64,000 bases of DNA. Source: Callaeas wilsoni. Lineage: Eukaryota; Chordata; Aves; Passeriformes; Callaeidae. Shown piece after piece: positions 63,765 to 64,000 of this stretch. Every line of letters starts with the position of its first letter. The first letter of the stretch is position 1. The position numbers and the translations under genes are program-made. The stretch lies in NCBI GenBank assembly GCA_013398955.1, contig VWPU01005414.1:124001-188000 (forward strand), read 5' to 3'. The notes beneath the pieces were generated by a model. It did not search any database. It was not told the origin of the DNA and saw nothing but the letters and a program-made list of their open reading frames with translations.

Positions 63765-64000
63765 TGTGCTGGTTTGAAAGCGAAACCAGTGAGAAACTCC
63801 AAGTCAGAAGTACAATTTAATAGAAAAAACTAAAATAAATGCAATAGTGGAAAAAAGAAACCACTGACAGAGTCAGGATACAACCTGACACCCTGTCCGT
63901 CTGGGTGTTGGTAGCAGTCCAATAAAATGGTGGCTGCAGTCCTCCAGAGCTCTGCTGAAGATGGATCTGTTGAAGCAGTGATCCTGTAGAAAAGGTCTGG
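63765..64000 (-). mobile_element. Avian LTR, cut by window end
   Basis: TGTGCTGGTTTGAAAGCGAA at 63765 shares the TGTGCYGGTTTG terminus with the solo LTR at 46018. The following words (ACTCCAAGTCAGAAGTACAA, CCACTGACAGAGTCAGGATA, CAACCTGACACCCTGTC, GGTAGCAGTCCAATAAAATG, GATCCTGTAGAAAAGGTCTG) match a common passerine LTR type as I remember it. The strand is inferred from that shared terminus. The other end, any internal retroviral sequence, and the second target duplication (first copy would be GAGAG at 63760-63764) lie outside. Confidence 0.8.

Larger units (their letters stand above)
57514..64000 (+). other. SLC35F1: SLC35F1 intron 3 (5' part)
   Basis: Sequence after the exon 3 donor, continuing past the window. 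It contains a degenerate LTR (57893-58845) and the start of another LTR (63765 onward). The expected next exon, starting LLDCF, was not found before 64000. Confidence 0.9.

Noticed and set aside
1..64000. CRISPR array, operon, phage or plasmid module
   Set aside because: No spaced direct repeats, bacterial-type gene packing or ribosome-binding sites. The spliced gene and avian repeats show vertebrate nuclear DNA.

Overview
The window is vertebrate nuclear DNA, almost certainly from a songbird (oscine passerine), and lies almost wholly inside introns of one gene. Three things point to a bird: the only coding sequence is two spliced exons; the gene-free DNA carries truncated CR1 LINE 3' ends with their terminal octamer-like repeats; and there are several avian-type solo LTRs. 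A SINE with a tRNA-Ile head and a CR1-like tail (minus strand, about 45.27-45.40 kb) narrows this to passerines, because it matches the TguSINE1 type known from that group. None of the signals expected of bacteria, plasmids, phage or CRISPR loci is present.

The gene is SLC35F1, a member of the SLC35F branch of drug/metabolite-transporter-like membrane proteins, on the + strand. Exon 2 (6516-6691) encodes TM1, the following loop and TM2. Exon 3 (57386-57513) encodes the next loop and TM3. Splice phases agree exactly (2 into exon 2, 1 between exons 2 and 3, 0 out of exon 3), and the conceptual protein is nearly identical to the vertebrate SLC35F1 sequence as I remember it. The rest is the 3' part of intron 1 (1-6515), all of intron 2 (about 50.7 kb) and the 5' part of intron 3 (57514-64000).

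Layout: 1-6515, intron 1 with a CR1 tail and a purine-rich belt; 6516-6691, exon 2; 6692-36100, intron 2 with sparse repeats (A/C-rich and T/G-rich tracts near 9.6 and 10.05 kb, a CR1 at 12.2 kb, small tandem duplications) and long stretches where I recognise nothing; 36.1-38.9 kb, a hairpin cluster, a CR1 piece, an ancient MIR-like SINE and an LTR of about 612 bp; 40.7 kb, a duplicated segment around an ambiguous base; 41.6 kb, a CR1; 42.6-43.2 kb, an AT-rich block with forkhead-like motifs; 45.3 kb, the SINE; 46.0-46.7 kb, a 649-bp solo LTR with perfect 5-bp target duplications; 50.74-51.12 kb, a compound hexamer/pentamer purine array seeded at a CR1 3' end; 57.4 kb, exon 3 with three consecutive GTAAG donors; 57.9-58.8 kb, a degenerate LTR with internal sub-repeats; 63765 to the end, the start of another LTR. 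All four LTRs lie antisense to the gene.

I found no previously undescribed gene system. The observations most worth checking are the in-frame alternative 5' splice site after exon 3, the long AAAGG array growing from a CR1 tail, the mutually exclusive hairpins at 36.1 kb, the MIR-like remnant, and two single-N positions that look like assembly joins.
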